Notes: a model not told the origin generated them from the sequence alone. Counted from the stretch's first letter, positions 36,941 to 50,018 are shown. The stretch: DNA of 64,000 nt from Athripsodes cinereus (GCA_947579605.1 OX388314.1:18349982-18413981); one strand, 5' to 3'. Numbers and translations are program-made.

Positions 36941-39900
36941 AGAGAAACATTTTTATTGATAATGAAACACAACATTTATTACACAAAATATCTACCTACG
37001 TCCTATATGCATTATCAATTTTATATTATCTTGGTATTCTTTAGCATATTTTCCATTTTTTACACTCTGTACAATATTCTACACCCAAATTGCGTTTCAT
37101 ATTACAGAAAGAGTGTGAAAATTACTAGAGGTAATATTTCTGGAAATCAACAATGAAATAAAGAAGGGGGACAAACTCTGTATAAAATATGAGTAAAACC
37201 ATTATAATGTTTCCTAGGTAACTAATACCCCTAAAACAGGTAGAAAGGATATACTGTTTTCCTTTTAAAAAGCAAAAATGTAAAATATTCATAATGTTCG
37301 TAAACGACATTTGATATTATTTTCCACCCCTAATAGAAAACATAGGGGAAGGAAATTAGCCTTCTACTACTGCTAACTCTGTAACCAAAACAAAACGAAA
37401 TAAGGAAGTGAAGTGGAAAATCAAATAGAATATGCTTACACATAAAAAGGGTTACGGTAGAAGTACTTATACGCAAGTCTACGGATTAATGGTAAAAGTT
37501 TCTATTTTGAAGTAACGCATTTTCAGTAAGTGGCACTAAAGTGCTGTTTTAACGACCTTCTTATCCGCAATATGGTTATTGAAATAATGGCATGGCGAGG
37601 CATTGCCGATTAGCTGTCATTATGAAGCTTTATTATTATGCATGATGCAAAGGATATTACTTCGTAGAAACAATACAACTAAATTGATGTTCTCTTGTAT
37701 ACTGAGGATTGGACGAAAAAGAAACGATGGCACGATATCCACAGAAAATCGATGGAATTTAAAATGAATCATACCTACATATAAAATACTTGTAATACTT
37801 ACGAATTCAAATTTATTCAAGAAGGTGCATTTAAACACAACTAATAGAAAGGAAAATAATGAAATTTTGAAACACGAGCAAGTAGCAACTTTACGTTTGT
37901 TTAAATGAAACAATAAAGACTGAGAAGTATTGTCAGATGAAACAATTTATGAAGTGAAATATAAAACATTTATTCTGCTTTTATTAATATCAAAAGTAGG
38001 TATGGAAAATTCTAATAATTTAGCGAAATAATAATATAAAGGAAAAGGTTTGCGTAGAATAATAATGAAACAATTTATTTTAATAGTCGAAAAACATCAT
38101 CGTCTTTAGAGCTATAGCGTGTCATAATCAAAATATTTAATAAAATAATAATCCAGAGGCACGAACACAAAACTTCCCTACGTAGCTATTAGAGGAATGT
38201 ATCTATACCTGGAAGAAATGTAATAATGAAATGATAGAAAAAGGGTCTAAATTTATATAAATTATAGCAATCTTCATTAAATTTAAATTCATTAAATATA
38301 AACATTTCACCGAAGTTTCCTACGATTGCGAAATCTGAAACGCGACTTCACAAAGACTTTCTAGCTTTAGGAAGCAGACAGATCGATACAGTAGTAAGAT
38401 ACCACGGATAGTACCTTACCTACGTACTATACAACAAATAAAATTTCCCTTGTGGCTTTGACTATTAAGCAGCTAAGTATATTAAATTTGAATGAAAAAA
38501 TAACGTAAAAAAAATCTATCTACCTAAAGCATCCATCATATCTCATACCAACACATGACAAAATTATGAACGGATGAGTTAATATATCAAATAGCGTAGA
38601 CACCTTAAAAACATGGATACAAAAAGTGTATAATAAAATTTATAGATAGATGGCAGATATCTACTGTTTTATAGAAACTTTCATAAAAAGCAACATAATA
38701 ATATTAGATGTGAGTACCTACATTCTTCCCAAAAGAATATAAAAACATTTTCTTCGTCGAATATCGCAAAGTTGATATTACTAGTTGTATTAACATGAGT
38801 ATGTTGTAAATTAATTTATAACTTTACTCAATGTGTGTCTTACATATATTATTATGTAGAAGTTATAAAGGGACAAAAGTTCCAAACGAAAATAGAAGCG
38901 TTTTACTAATTAATAACTATGTTAGGTGTTAATTACGAAGTTGTATAATTACCTATGAATTTTAATTTATTTTTTAATATAAAATCTCCGCGAATGTTTT
39001 TTATTAGAGTTGAAGTTCACGGGATGATAAAAATATCTCTCAGTTTCATTCAATTAGTTGAAAATTATATTACGATTAAACAGACTTAGTTAATCATGTG
39101 ATAAAAATTTAGAATAGTTACGAAAAAACCTAATAAGAAATATCGACTGTATATATAGGTACCTCGTCAAAATATTTTTCAGGTGTCGTCAGAACTTATT
39201 TTATTATTTTTTTTATTTAGTATTTATTGACACATCTAATAACTAAGCTGTGACTAATAAAGATAAAAATAAAGACTTGCACATACTCCATTTACACATA
39301 AAATAAAAACAAACTTACATAAAAATTATCGTAACACAAAACGTATGAATGTGCAGTAAATTTTATTTCTTCCTTAGGTAAAGAGCATATCAACATTTCG
39401 TAATGGTGACAAATAGTCAAATCTCACCTATGTTATTATGCATTGTTATACAAATGGGTACAACGTTTTCTTAAGTCGGCCATAATCATTAGACAATTAT
39501 TATTATTATGTTAAGAGGCTAACAATGCGTTCGTTTAATGCGACTTTAATAAGGGACAAATCACCATAATAATATATTATATAACATACAAAGTATTTAA
39601 TGAGACAAAAATATATACTTGCATTATGTATTATATAATAATGTATATTTTAATAATTTCAGGAGACCAAAGATGTAATGGCAGTATGCTCAAAAACATA
39701 CATTTTTACCTAATTTACAAAACGTCTACATGGAACTGCAAAATCGTGTGATACCAAAGTGAGTATATACAAAAAATCTATCTATATTTCTGATCACTCG
39801 TAAACGTGGGAAGAATCTTTGATGGGATATTTGAAAAAAAAATATGGATAAAAAACACTTGACGTAATTTACAAATATGAAAACACATACAAAAAACGAA

Positions 39901-41221
39901 TAAAATTATTTTAGTGAAATAATTAACACCCTTTAAAATATAATTTTATGGACTGTCAAATAAAAATACCCTCATATAAATGTATCAATAATTATGGAAT
40001 ATCCTTCAACCATTGTCATTATTTCTAACTACAATAAAATGTTTACGACCAAACTAAAGATCAAAAATATTATAATGTCCCTTTAAAAATATAATGCCCA
40101 TTCTGGAATCTCACAACATTAAGGTTTAAACTTTGACAGGACTATTAAAAATAAGTTCATAAAAATGCAGTTGTCTCGTGGACTCATTATAATTCCTAAC
40201 ACGAGATAAAAGAATTTGGTTGTAGAAATTTTACAGCTTATTATTCATAGCTTCATAGCAACTCTTATTGTAGATAATATCTTATAAAATAATAATGCGT
40301 TGATATATTTTATTGTCATTCTAAACAATCCCATTTTAGGCCAATAAATTGAATTAATATATATTTTTTTATTATTTGATGAATAATTATACAAGAAAAC
40401 CATCGAAATCCAAAATAAATCGTTAGGACAACGTTACAATCAGACGATTTACAAAATCGTGACTGGTATTTTTAATAAAAATAAAACAAAATTAGTTTAG
40501 GAATAATTTATGTTTAAAAGAAAAAAAACGCAATCAATATCATCTTTAGGAAAGTGAATTAAAAGAGTCATAATTAAACACGCCGCACTTATCAATTGTT
40601 GAAAATGTTATGTATTTGACAATTTTTCATATTTCTTTCAAAATTAACATAAAAAACGTTTTTGAAATAGAAAACATTGTTATTGTTTATAGATACTCTT
40701 TACGCCCTGAAAAACCGTAAAATGTGTCGATGGAAAAATGTTTTAATTGTAATGTGGTTACACCCATACATAAACTAAATTTGAGTTAGGAAGTCTCGTC
40801 ACTTCCTATATTCAGCAATAGTATTAAAAATATGAAATAGAATTTCTTATTTATTACAATTTCGGGAATTAAAGTGCGTTCAACTATGGTGTACTAATTC
40901 TTATGGCAAAAAATAATCTTTAAAATTAGTAAGCAAATTCTGTACTTGTTTGATCACGCGATGAAACGTTCTAATCATTGTACAGTATGAATACTCATCG
41001 TTTTAATATTAAAATAACAATATAGTTAACTTTTAATGTTCACTTAATGCTTGGCCTCAAGCCATCCTTGTACAGAATTTTATAACAAACGACAACAACT
41101 ACAAAAAATAAGAACAATGTACAATTTATAATAAGTATTATTTCTAAGTACAGCACAACTTACACTAAATATTTTTTTTAAGTTTAAATGTGATTAAATG
41201 TAATGTACTTAACGAACATAA
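36941..41221. other. Long AT-rich stretch without recognised features
   Basis: 4.3 kb with no open frame over 97 codons and no similarity to the repeat families named here. Confidence 0.5.
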
Positions 41222-41671
41222 AATACTGATGATGATTTTGGATGAATTTTTTTTGACGCCGTTTAATAGTTCCTAGACCGTCTCAAGGGCGCCTGTGAAG
41301 AGTTCAGTTTTTAATTGGAGGAGCCGTGGTTGCGTGGACAGGCGGTGCATTAAGTTTCTGATCACCTACTGTGAGATGAATATTTGATATCTGTAAACCC
41401 AAACAAATTTGCTTCTGAAGCTGGTCACAGTCTGACTATCATTCAGTGGCAACGGTAGGCGATTCCACATAACCGGTCCAACAACACCAAAGGCCCTCTC
41501 ATAGAAGTTAGACTTACCGGCTCTATTGGGCTCAATAAGTCTATTCACGGCCAGTTTCGAAGAGCGCAGAGGTCTTCTAGTGGTCGAGTTAAGAGGACAA
41601 AGCTCTGTGAGGCACGATGGTGCCATTTTGTTAATAGCCTTGTAGACCAAAAGGCATACCTTATAATTCAC
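41222..41671 (-). mobile_element. CR1/L2-group LINE 3' end (ORF C terminus plus 3' UTR)
   Basis: A 101-codon frame (41671 to 41366) reads YKVCLLVYKAINKMAPSCL, TELCPLNSTTRRPLRSSKL, ERAFGVVGPVMWNRLPLPL and TVTSFRSKF. 'VYK.....P.YL' followed by 'RAF...GP..WN.LP' and 'S...FK' is the usual C terminus of CR1- and L2-group LINEs. The 3' UTR contains GGCGCCCTTGAGACGG and AACGGCGTC, also seen (altered) in the LINE at 62565. The copy is 5'-truncated just after the first residue shown. Confidence 0.75.
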
Positions 41672-42532
41672 TACAGTATAAAATATACCTACAAAGTACC
41701 ATATTAAAAACTGGAGTATAAATTACGAGCATGAACATATTATTCTGTGTAATATCTACGACCTATTTAGTATATTCTCATAGTTGACTGGCACGGTGGC
41801 AGAATTCCAAGCCAAATAGTTCCTAGGAATAGTACAGAGGTGACTATTGTGAAAAATAGAAGTCATATGTTTGAAATTTCACGAATCTTTGCTTCCAATA
41901 CCGCTCCACTTACTCAGCATACAGTAGGTAATACAGACAATGAATCTTTGTATTGTATGAGAAAATTCACGTGAGTAAGCAGAATCGATTTATATCTAGA
42001 ATAAAACATTATCCGAATGTGCAACGGATGCAATACAAATTCGCTACATTTGATTTCTAGATTTCTGCTCAAAAACATGAAATGATAACATTTTTAAAAA
42101 TAATTCACAAACTACTTCATCGATACTCGGAGATGTAGATATGTTTTTAAGTACATGTATCTCACTTTGATTGTGGTCAATAATTTAGAAATGCTACAAG
42201 CTAAAGAAGATAAATTGACATTAATGAATAAAATAAATATGACAGTTTAACTCAGATTAAAACGTAGTGGCGTCGAAAATAACCGGATTAAAAAGTAATC
42301 AGTTTGATTATTGACACTAGATCAATTTAGTAAATGATTAATCTATTTATTATTATGTTATTCTAATTATACGGTCCGCAGACTAAATTCTCACTTCCAC
42401 ATTCCTATAGCTGATGTGACCTCATTCCACGATGCAAGAGTACAGGTACCTACACTGTATGTAGATACTCGTAGCAAGCAAGCGGCATGTAGCTTAGCTA
42501 CAAACAACAAATTGACAGGGGCAATCTATTAG
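41672..42532. other. AT-rich DNA, nothing recognised
   Basis: No coding or repeat signal, apart from rising GC toward 42480. Confidence 0.45.
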
Positions 42533-42619
42533 AGATTTTATCATTGGCTGAATGTGGAACAATCACCTGCTGGCTGTTTATAGGCCTCGCGCTCCGAGCC
42601 ATCCAATCTGATAAAATCT
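42533..42619. repeat. Short inverted-repeat element, possible MITE
   Basis: AGATTTTATCA at 42533-42543 is mirrored by TGATAAAATCT at 42609-42619, and TTGG/CCAA lie just inside. The interior is unusually GC-rich for this window (CTCGCGCTCCGAGCC). The 87-bp length would be very small for a MITE, so chance is possible. Confidence 0.35.
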
Positions 42620-43600
42620 AAGTACGAGTACTTCACTCGAAACGTTTTATAATTTCCTTGCTGGTAATCAATAAAATCGCTAATAAACATCGATTACTCA
42701 ACATTATTGAACATAAATCCTTAAATATTATTAAGATAACATGCGGTACAGTCTCTAATCATTTTAAAATCATCGACATCAACAATTTATCACAATGATA
42801 CAAGTACTGAGTAAACAAGAAATGCAACAAGACGTACTAATACTTAAACATACTCTAATAGTTTAACGTAAGACATTTATTATTAATGATATGCTAAACA
42901 AACATAGATAATGAAAAATTATGTAGGAAATTATTCACAGAATAAATTTAAATAAGATAATTATTTCAATCAAGAGCTAATAATATAATAATATGTAAAC
43001 TTGTCGTACTAGAGTCATTATTAACATTCGGCAATGGTATAATTGAGGTGACTACACTTTGCCGCATTTACATCAGATTCAAAGACGTTGGAAGCCGTCC
43101 AATATAAAATAATGTTGATTGACCAGAAAGGTTTTGCTAAGTGTTGAGGAGTATTTTTTGATATTCATTTAATAGTTAATTTACTGTGAAATCACAAGAA
43201 ACTCTCGTGTAATTATTATTACTAAAGCGACCTCTACAAGTTGGTATTTTCAGAAACAACATTCACATGAGTTGTTAGAGGTGAGGCGAATAAAATATTC
43301 TTATTATTATCAAAAGTTAAACATTTATTAATAAACAAAATAGTTTTACATAAACAAGCCTAAGTTAACATTCTAGATGTCGTTGTTATCATCTCAACTA
43401 ACAACATATATTATTATTACTATTTATTTTACCTATGAGAGTCTATGAACCTTAGAATTACGACATGATAATGATAGCGTCGTACTTGACACGATGATGT
43501 CCTAGTCAAAAACGTGATATAAAATAATTATGTTTATGTAGTATATACAAATAAGTTGGTAAATAATAACGAAACATTAGTATTGCGGTAACAACTCATA
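42620..43600. other. AT-rich DNA, nothing recognised
   Basis: No open frame or repeat of note between two inverted-repeat elements. Confidence 0.5.
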
Positions 43601-43711
43601 TGGCCGGTTTCAATAATCTATCTATCCGCTACTGTCGATTGAAATCTATTGTGTTCTATATTTTAAATCATACATTTCAATCACGGATAGATAGGTTATT
43701 GAAACCGGCCA
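43601..43711. mobile_element. 111-bp MITE with ~28-bp terminal inverted repeats
   Basis: Begins TGGCCGGTTTCAATAATCTA and ends with the inverse of TGGCCGGTTTCAATAACCTA; each continues through TCTATCCG. One mismatch in the first 28 bases. The core is AT-rich and too short to encode anything. Confidence 0.8.
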
Positions 43712-44560
43712 TTAAAGAACTACGTGATATGGCATAACTAATAAAGGAATCAACACGAGAAACTTATTGTATTTTAGAAGATGTTCTCTAAACAATAAAT
43801 TTATAAAATATGCTGTTATTACTAACATAATATCTATTTATACCTACTTGATACCCTCACGGCATTTTTTTTTTAAATTAAATAACGCATGGAATAATTT
43901 AATACGATTCAGATCATCTTCTCTGTGTGAAAAAAAAAACAGAATCATAAATGTACTACTCTAAAAGATACAGAGAGATTTCGAGGATTTCGCAATATGT
44001 TTTATATTTTGGTAGATTTATTTTAATAGGTATTATTCTGATTTCATCAAAATTATGTATTTGAAAATCCATCTATTTTTGGGGAGAAAAACAAAATTGT
44101 ACATAAGTAAATATCTATTGTTGTTTAATCCACATTTATTAATACCTGTCTACCCTCCGTACCATTAATTCATTTGTTATGATTTCAATTGTTTAGCCAT
44201 AATCACGGTTATCATACCTTATATAAAACCTTCATTATAAAAATGTATTTCTACGATATCATTGTATCGGAAACCGTATTATTAAACTTTACATTCAATT
44301 CCACGTAGAATGGTTGAGATACCTTTGTTTTTAAGTAAAAACACAGACAGGCGCGGTAACTTATCAATGTTATTATCGATCAAACATTGTAACCAACGCA
44401 ACATATAGCATGTATTTATTCCATAAATAATAATATATGATATTACATTTCTATTCATGATTTAGGTTCGTCCAAATAATATTATTTTTCTGGCTTCAGA
44501 TAAACTTCTTACTGTTGAAATTGGAAATTCAACCTGCATTGAAGAAGTTCAAGACTCAAT
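43712..44560. other. AT-rich DNA with a LINE-tail scrap
   Basis: ACTTGATACCCTCACGGCAT at 43847-43866 resembles the end of the RTE-A tail on the minus strand, but too little remains to annotate as a copy. No other features. Confidence 0.35.
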
Positions 44561-44588
44561 CTTTCACACTTTCGTGAAAGTGTGAAAG
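44561..44588. repeat. Perfect 13-bp hairpin
   Basis: CTTTCACACTTTC, a two-base loop, then its exact reverse complement. It lies about 60 bp before the 44.65 kb MITE, possibly by coincidence. Confidence 0.75.
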
Positions 44589-44650
44589 TTAGCATTGCTT
44601 TAATCATTAATCATTGATTAAAAAATATTTCTATGATTATTGCATTCGTA

Positions 44651-44908
44651 CACTGAGAAAAATACTCACAACGAATCATTGTTACGTACTATCAGATTAG
44701 GACCAGAGATAGTACAAACGATTCATTAGTACGAATCTATAATATTAACCTATCGCAAACAAGTCGTTGGTAAATTTACCAACAATTTGTTTGCGAAAAA
44801 TTAATATTATAGATTCGTACTAATGAATCGTTTGTACTATCTCTGGTTCTAATCTGATAGTACGTACCAATGATTTGTTGTGAAATTTTGTTAGTATTTT
44901 TCTCAGTG
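44651..44908. mobile_element. 258-bp TA-flanked hairpin MITE
   Basis: The two halves are inverted copies over almost their whole length. CACTGAGAAAAATACT, CAACGAATCATTG, TACTATCAGATTAG and CAGAGATAGTACAAACGATT on the left return in reverse on the right with few changes. A short centre contains GGTAAATTTACC. TA dinucleotides flank both sides (44649-44650 and 44909-44910). This is a classic Tc1/mariner-type MITE that would fold into one long hairpin. Confidence 0.88.
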
Positions 44909-44910
44909 TA

Positions 44911-45574
44911 CAAATTTGATTTGATTTGTCTCACTGCTTGTTAAAAAATGCTTCTAGTGCAGAGCTTATTTTCCGTCTTAATTGCCATTTTTTTTTCAAA
45001 ATAATTGCGTTTAAAGTTGGCTCTCCACCTTCTTCATCGGATTTACTTCAAAAAAATATATTCATCTGTATATATAATAAATCTTTTTACTTACATAACA
45101 TCAACACGAAGTTAATACATATACCTACTCCAATTAATAGATAAATATTTCAAAATTTATTACCATACATCGTAATACGAACACAATCATAAAATATTGG
45201 TAAGTAGGTAATCTGTTATCTCACGCTTATCATAATTTAATTGAATAAACATTATTCATTTATGAGACACTAAAATAATTCACAGAATGATATCGAACAG
45301 TTCTTATAATTTGTAATTACTAAACGTAGATAATGAACAAGTTATGTACATTACATACACAGAGTAGGTACCTACTGTACACGGTATGTAATAATTTAAT
45401 GTGTTAACATATTAAACGTTTCCTAATGTCTTGCAAGTTATAATTTAGACACTTATGTCAAATTGTAACCAAATTAAGAAATAGTAATTAAATAGAAATA
45501 ACAAAATCAAATAGGTAATCAAAATTTATGATTCTGAAATCAGCAAAGTAAGCGCGTAATTGTTGATTCCATCA
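44911..45574. other. AT-rich DNA, nothing recognised
   Basis: A 72-codon open frame directly after the MITE has no domain character. Confidence 0.5.
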
Positions 45575-45635
45575 ATCTATTCTATTCTTTTCTTCTCAAG
45601 ACCATCTACTCGTTTACGAGTGATTTAGGGATTCC
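45575..45635 (-). repeat. Retroelement 3' end with (AATAG)n tail
   Basis: The minus strand reads CCTAAATCACTCGTAAACGA, then GTAGATGGTCTTGAGAAG and an AATAGAATAG tail. It is the second copy of the stub at 1745-1799, with the CACTCG/CGAGT stem kept and the loop changed. Confidence 0.5.
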
Positions 45636-46489
45636 ATCAATCAATATGATTATTTAAAGCGAATGGGTCTTTGAATGGCTTGATACTGTTATTTCCTGGA
45701 TACTTTCGACAGGGTAGAAAAGAACAAGGCTCTGTCACCAGCAAATTGGAATGAAAAGATTTAGACTATACACAGAAAGTAGAGAACTTATTTCCACAAA
45801 GCATGTATTTGTAATACCTTAATAATTATGCAATCTTAGGAATACTTTCCGATAATGACAAAAATAGATTAAATTCTTTGCTCCTTCCTTAATAAATTTG
45901 AGACAAATACACAACATCGAATATAAATCTACAACATTTCAGAGAAGGTGATTTTTATATTTTTAGTTGCAGTAAACATTCCCACACCCATCAAAATAAA
46001 TATTTAAAATTAAAGGTTTTAGAAAAAACAATAGTATAGTGCCTAATTGAGTTCAATGTCATAGTATAATCTATGTTGAGTATTGGTTGAGTATGAAGTA
46101 TGAAATTGTTAAATAATAAATTATTATGCGTGTGACTAATAATAACATAACTATTACAGTAGCATAACAATAAGAGCTTATGAGAGAGGTAATAATTTTA
46201 TAATACATTTAGCGAGGCTACAAACCAGCAGTGAACAAGTTAGTAATGTTTACATCCTTTTCAAAGGAAATAATAATTATAGGTAAACATAATGCGACTT
46301 GTAGTAAAATAACTATAATAACAATAACAAGTCGCAACTATAGATTATTAAAGTCTAATCAATAAATTAAAATATATACCTATTACGTATGATATTAAAG
46401 GATCAATTAAAGCATTAAGATTCAATAAAATAACCTCATCATATTTTTGAAATATTTTTATGTTTATTTTAACTTGTAGGTAATATTAC
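45636..46489. other. AT-rich DNA, nothing recognised
   Basis: No gene, RNA or repeat identified. Confidence 0.5.
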
Positions 46490-46640
46490 CATATTCGTAA
46501 AACTTACGAATAAGAAAATTAACATCTATAATTCAGCGATGAGGCATGTCACCCATCCTGAATCCGGAGAAGACAATTTAAATGTTTGCTACATGCAGTA
46601 AGCCCGCTGGTTACCCCACTTTTGGAATACTTCCATTTTC
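46490..46640 (+). mobile_element. SINE-S copy with internal deletion
   Basis: Contains TTCAGCGATGAGGCATGTCA, CCCATCCTGAAT, GGAGAAGACAATT, ACATGCAGTAAGCCCGCTGG and TTACCCCACTTTTGGAATAC. The block between TGAAT and GGAGAAG is missing, as is the GCCGTGATGG end. Confidence 0.65.
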
Positions 46641-47653
46641 TGAACTTAACCAAGAACATCGAAAATGCATATTGAATCAATTATTATACGTTCATACTGA
46701 TTTTTTTCTTTGATAAAAATTATCATCACATAATATTTAAATTGACTAAATCAATTTAACTTCATTGAGTGATAAAACCAAAATTCAGAAACATGAACTA
46801 GGCCCACAAAAAAACCTACATGTAATTCTAAGATACTACCTAATTCAAGAATTGAACCTGCGTGAATGGTTACCAATCGGATAATAAAACTTATCAATAC
46901 TTCATTGAGGTCACAAATGAATTCACAGCGACATAGTTTTAAAAACAGTATAAAGATAATGGCAATCTAATAATAGTAGCTTGTCTGACAATACTAATAA
47001 TATTATTGCATAAGTGTATGCATATCTATACCACAATGATAGGAAATTATCAAATTACCAACATAACAACAGTTATTATGATTCGGTGGGTACCTACTTA
47101 TTGCAATGTCTCATAGGTAACAATTATTTTATTACCAATATACACACGTACAATTGACACGATCACGATTTGCAAAGGAGATGGACAGATAAATAAATAT
47201 AATGCAGAAGTATCTTATACATCCATAACGTAATGAAGGACTATCATGATGAGTCAAGTATACTGCAATATGCCTTATAGTAAAATCATTAATACAAGAG
47301 GAGAGTATCTCATTCATTATTATTATAATCATTATTTGTGTGTTCGTGATTCAATTGCAATACTGTAAGCAAAAATATCATAAAATATTCTTAATAGTAG
47401 TCGATAAATAAAATAAACCTAAGTTAATACTGTATTATGTTAAATTATATCTTTAGTATACGAGCTAAATACGTATTGGAGTCCTTAGATAACTAGAACC
47501 ACCTACCTGCATACATAACATAACATAAGATGTATATGTATATATATGTATATGTTTTAAAATAATTTTAATTAAGATGTATAGACAATTCACACATATC
47601 GAGCCAGTCCCAAACTAAGATGAATCTTGTATAATGGGTACCAACGATACACA
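46641..47653. other. AT-rich DNA, nothing recognised
   Basis: A (GTATAT)n patch lies near 47530-47555, close to the 47.65 kb transposon end. Confidence 0.5.
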
Positions 47654-48229
47654 TATCGTCCCTCGTCTGACTAACTGTCGTAACTGACTTTTTTGACAAA
47701 ACTGAGTTATGACCGCCACCATGTATTTTGATTTGATACGCATGTTCTCACCGAAGATCACAGCTGTAGCTGCTGCTGTTATCCTGGAACAGCTTTCTGA
47801 TTTGTTGTCGTATCTACGAATTAATCAAAATAATATCTCACTAACGGACGTAAGTGCAGATACTACAGTTAGTGTGATTTTTTTATAAATGAAAAACATA
47901 TCCGATGTAGGCCCTACCTTGAAATACGACACTTAGTATAGTCATTAACTGGGAATAACTTTTCATTTATTTTCACATAGGATAGCATTTTTCTTTGTTG
48001 GAATCATTTTAGTAGAGATTTTCAATATCCCGATCATAATTTAGTATAGCATAAAGTACTGAAAGAATTAATATGTCAAATATTTACGAAGTGCGGCCAC
48101 ATGATTTTGAAGTTGACGGCTCATTGAGGGAAGTACTAAGGTAAAAATCTTCCAAGGTCAATAAAAATAAACAAAAATAAACAACCAAAAGATCACAGAA
48201 AGGAATACATGACCCAAGTATCCAAAAAA

Positions 48230-49850
48230 ATTGTTGCAAAGTGGATGCTAAAACCTGTGTGAAACATTGAAATTTGTTAGGCAGCATCTCGTCAATGTTA
48301 CCTTTTTAACCAATGTACTCCCGAAATGATTTGAGAAGATTTTTGGGGTCTTGGATCGATACAATTACAACGCGAGTACATCGTTATACACAACAAAAAT
48401 TGGGACGAAAAAAAACTGCTGGTTTGAATTCTAGAAGAAATTTTACAATTTATTAGCATCTTCTGCTAGACGGACAGCAGATATGCCGAACATTTTTTTT
48501 AAATACACTGAGTGTTGGAAAAAAAACGGTTAAACCAGCAATCGATAAAATTACTCCGACGAGGATTTTAGGAAAAGAAAATCGTGGCGGGCGCAAAGCA
48601 TTTTACATTGAAAGTGATCTGAGAATGAGACGCAATATTGAGGAACAAATTGAAAGATTTCCAAAAGTTGAGTCTCACTATTGTCGTAGACGACATGAAA
48701 ATACTTGCATAGTGACTTGACATTGAGAAATGCACGCTTTGTTTCTGGATACTTTGAAAAACAATCCTGAAAAACTAAGTTTTGTATCATACAGAAGAGT
48801 TTTAATATAAAAAAATATGTCTTTCCATCTACCGAAAAAGGATCAGTGTAGCTTGTGTACGACATATTGCGAAGGCTCAGAAGATGTTAAAACTAAATTG
48901 AAAATCAATAACTTAAGCATGAAAATAAAAAAAAAAAAACTTGTTAGTCCTGCTAGAATGGTTGGCAAAACAAAGGCTCAGCAAGATTCTGCAACACAGT
49001 GTGCTACGTTTGATATGCAGCAAGTTATCAACTTACCAATCAGCAATGAAAATGCAGTTTTCAATAAAAGACGTTTATTAGTATATAACTTTACAATATA
49101 CGATATGTCTTCTGATGAGTGCTATCGTTTCACGTGGCATGAAGGTGCAAGCAAGGGGGTTCCTCTGAAATTTAAATTACGTTTTTCTTTTCTGAATATG
49201 TATGATGAAAAATGTTATAAAAAAATATATTTATTTGCCAACGACTGTAGCGGTCAAAAAAAAATTCAATAATCGCTTCTACCCTAATTAACTTTATAAA
49301 TAATTCAAGAAATAATAATGAAATAAAATTACGTTTATCTGTTCCATGTCACGGACAAAGTGAAGGTGATTCGGTACACAGTGCCATTAACTATTCGCTT
49401 AAGAAAGGTGGTAACATTTTTGTCCCTAGTCAATTAGTTCCTATTTTCAAATTAGCAGGTAGAAACAAACCTTTCACCGTTACACCCCACAACTATTCAG
49501 ATTTTTTGGATTTTAAGAAATTATCAATTGAGCTACGTCTTCTCTCCCTTCGAATTGACGACACAGGGCTAAATGTAAACTGGATAGAGATGACGTAATT
49601 TTCAGTAGAAAAACACAGTCTTACTAAGTTTTCTTTTAAAACTAGTGATGGTGAAACGAATTATCGTTCAATATCCTTGAACCGACAAGTATCTAAAGAA
49701 ATATTGCATAACGAGATTTCTCGACTCAAATCCACTCCATCTAAAATTTCCCAGGCAAAATATGCTGACTTGATGTCTTTGACTACTGGCGATACATCGA
49801 TGATAACATTACTCAAGGAGGCTGAGTTTTATAAGTCCTTCCATCACTAA
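48230..49850 (+). pseudogene. Decayed transposase-like gene of an uncharacterised insect family
   Basis: Conserved blocks appear in order but in shifting frames: RTFFLNTL, RGGRKAFYIESD, RFPKVESHYCR (about 48450-48690), then FHLPKKDQCSLCTTY (48820-48865), ATFDMQQVINLP, LLVYNFTIYDM and FANDCSGQ, then CHGQSEGDSVHSAI, DFLDFKKLS and LNVNWIEMT. I know this arrangement ('PKKDQC.LC', 'D.C.GQ', 'H...EGDS.H') from abundant uncharacterised arthropod proteins. The spaced D, D, and E/H residues suggest a DDE-type nuclease; that is inference. The longest open piece is 151 codons (48817-49272). It ends at an A9 run where one base is missing. A TAA at 49596-49598 interrupts the last block, and the reading frame ends at 49850. 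Confidence 0.75.
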
Positions 49851-49888
49851 ATTCGTTATTTTGAAAATAATCACGAAATTTAATTTTA

Positions 49889-50018
49889 GAGTAAAAGAAA
49901 CTGACGTGCGTGCATGAGAAATTGTATGACTGTGGAGGAAGCGAAAGAAGTATGTAAGGACAGATCTAATTGGCGTTCCGTTCTCTCTGCCTACCCCAAT
50001 TGGGATACGGCGTGACGG
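49889..50018 (+). mobile_element. RTE-A LINE 3' end inside the DNA transposon
   Basis: Reads from an AGTAAAAGAAACTGACG start through RNCMTVEEAKEVCKDRSNWR, SVLSAYPNWDTA to a stop (GGATACGGCGTGACGG). It begins 39 bp after the stop of the transposase relic. The (TATAG)n tail is eroded. It must have inserted after the DNA transposon arrived, because the transposon ends bracket it. Confidence 0.85.
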
